Shown here piece by piece: positions 62,864-64,000 of a stretch of DNA of 64,000 bases; the first letter of the stretch is position 1, and every line of letters begins with the position of its first letter. Source of the DNA: Brevundimonas naejangsanensis DSM 23858 (GTDB taxonomy: Bacteria > Pseudomonadota > Alphaproteobacteria > Caulobacterales > Caulobacteraceae); the NCBI RefSeq assembly GCF_000421705.1, contig NZ_ATXN01000002.1:248001-312000 (forward strand), read 5' to 3'. Made by a program: the position numbers and the translations under genes. Under the pieces are notes generated by a model that had not been told where the DNA came from, searched no databases, and saw only the letters and a list, made by a program, of their open reading frames with translations.

Positions 62864-64000
62864 TTGAGAAACAGGTGGATTCTAGCTGGTGCGGCTTGGC
62901 TGTTAAGCTCTTCCGCCATGGCGGGCGAAGTCATTCTTCGAGGGCCTGCGCCCGACTGGATACCCAGCATTTCGCCGCATCTGTCGAACCAGGCGGACAA
63001 TCCATCTCAACACATCCGCTACGAAGTGGTCGAAAGCCATGTGCGGGCCTTTGGCGACCATAGCGAAACCTATGTCCGTATGCGGCTGAAGGTGCTGGCG
63101 CCATTGGGGTTGCAGCAGGCTTCGCAACTGGCGCTGGAATGGAACCCGGCCCTGCAGACGCCGACCGTTCACCACGCGCGCATTATCCGCGCGGGTGAAA
63201 CCCATGATATCCTGGACAAGGCTGATTTCACCATTCTGCGTCGCGAGGCGGCGCTTGAGCAATCGCTGCAGATCAATGGCGTTCTAACCGGCGTTCTGGT
63301 GAATCCTGACATCCGCGTCGGCGACACCATAGACTTCGCCTACTCCTTCCAAACACAGTTCGATATTTTCGACAACCCGCTGGAAAATCTGATCTATCCC
63401 CTTTCGCAGCTTCCCGTTGATCTAGCCGAGACCACCGTCAGTTGGCCGGCGTCCATGAAGGTTCAGACACGCGCCGGGCGTCATGCCGCCGTTCCAGCGA
63501 TGACTGAGCGGAATGGATTCAAGTTTCTTGCCCATCGCATCACCGACGTCGAGGGAGAAGCCTATCCAGACGCCATCGCGCCTCGCTCTCTTCCAAACTA
63601 TGCATGGCAGATCAGCAGCACTCCGCAGTGGAGCGCTATCACGGATCATATCCGCACTGCATATGATCAGGCCAGCGCCCTGCCCGACGCGGCCGATCTG
63701 GCCGCGCATCTGGCGCGGATAAGGTCCGAGGACGCCACTCCGGAAGCTCGCGCCTTGGCTGCCCTGCGGCTGGTGCAGGATGAAGTCCGCTATATGGCCC
63801 TGACGCTTGGCGAAGGCGGCTGGCTGCCGAACTCGGCGAGTGATGTATGGGCAAGGCGTCAGGGCGACTGCAAAGGTAAAACGGTTCTGCTGGTCGCCTT
63901 GCTGAGAGAGTTGGGCGTGGATGCGGTCCCAGTGCTCGTTTCCTCACAGAATCTGCCGCTCGATCAGTATCTGCCGATGGTCAGCGCATTCGATCATGTG
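62864..64000 (+). CDS. DUF3857/transglutaminase-like exported protein, 5' part
   Basis: The gene runs off the window after 379 codons. The start is TTG 62864, with AGGAAG 7 bases upstream, because it gives a signal peptide (RNRWILAGAAWLLSSSAMAG). The DUF3857 domain occupies about residues 45-230 (RYEVVESHVRAFGDHSETYV, TIDFAYSFQTQF). The transglutaminase-like domain follows, with the Cys motif RRQGDCKGKTVLLVALLREL near residue 345; the His and Asp lie beyond the window. In the family this pair occurs in periplasmic proteins of unknown role. It appears to be the first core gene after the island. Confidence 0.85.
   Translation, partial: MRNRWILAGAAWLLSSSAMAGEVILRGPAPDWIPSISPHLSNQADNPSQHIRYEVVESHVRAFGDHSETYVRMRLKVLAPLGLQQASQLALEWNPALQTPTVHHARIIRAGETHDILDKADFTILRREAALEQSLQINGVLTGVLVNPDIRVGDTIDFAYSFQTQFDIFDNPLENLIYPLSQLPVDLAETTVSWPASMKVQTRAGRHAAVPAMTERNGFKFLAHRITDVEGEAYPDAIAPRSLPNYAWQISSTPQWSAITDHIRTAYDQASALPDAADLAAHLARIRSEDATPEARALAALRLVQDEVRYMALTLGEGGWLPNSASDVWARRQGDCKGKTVLLVALLRELGVDAVPVLVSSQNLPLDQYLPMVSAFDHV

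Overview
The window looks like the chromosome of an alphaproteobacterium of the Caulobacterales, most likely Brevundimonas-like. The evidence is high G+C codon use, the flagellar regulator FliX next to flgI, a DksA with a single zinc-finger cysteine, an HWE-family histidine kinase, an alphaproteobacterial SOS box (GTTC-N7-GTTC) before uvrA, a CtrA-like box before fliX and a sigma-54-like site before flgI. The genus is inferred from memory of gene content, not from a search.

Bases 1 to about 40,100 are core chromosome. In order: the end of gatA and gatB; pirin; serS-surE-pcm-nlpD-like; yajC-secD-secF; a squalene/phytoene-synthase-like protein; a BigR-like sulfide sensor with a rhodanese; a MarR/MFS divergent pair; trmFO; uvrA with an SOS box; a truncated haemoglobin; an ABC-F ATPase; an EAL phosphodiesterase; flagellar genes (flgI, rod-binding protein, FlbY-like) divergent from fliX; dksA; gltX; a LOG-family protein; two lipoproteins; a TetR regulator; a dicarboxylate/amino-acid symporter; sseA; the LPS inner-core genes kdsA-hldE-hldD; a DUF3089 protein; and an HWE kinase with a single-domain response regulator.

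Bases about 40,100 to 62,730 are accessory. The most interesting locus is 42,259-48,116: five genes joined by 4-base start/stop overlaps. They encode a ComEC-like metallo-beta-lactamase-fold protein, one 743-residue polypeptide with a ubiquitin E2-like, an E1 (ThiF)-like and a JAB/JAMM deubiquitinase-like module in series, two different membrane proteins and a DUF4238 protein. All the expected catalytic residues of E2, E1 and JAB are present, but no ubiquitin-like protein is visible. A divergent zinc-motif protein of unknown function lies upstream. I infer a ubiquitin-like conjugation system of probable defence or conflict function, perhaps with membrane effectors.

Bases 48,762-57,115 hold an oxidoreductase/hydrolase cluster around a LysR regulator. 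It has three aldo/keto reductases (one with a Tat signal), a flavodoxin, a carboxymuconolactone decarboxylase-like protein, a cupin and two exported alpha/beta hydrolases. A motif shared by the two promoter regions suggests common control. Bases 57,229-62,725 hold a Tn5053/Tn402-type transposition module (serine resolvase, a small acidic protein, TniA, TniB, TniQ) and a tandem ribbon-helix-helix protein. A related repeat lies on both sides of the tni genes and as a palindrome at 40,414, the left side of the island. The core appears to resume at 62,864 with a DUF3857/transglutaminase protein that runs off the end.
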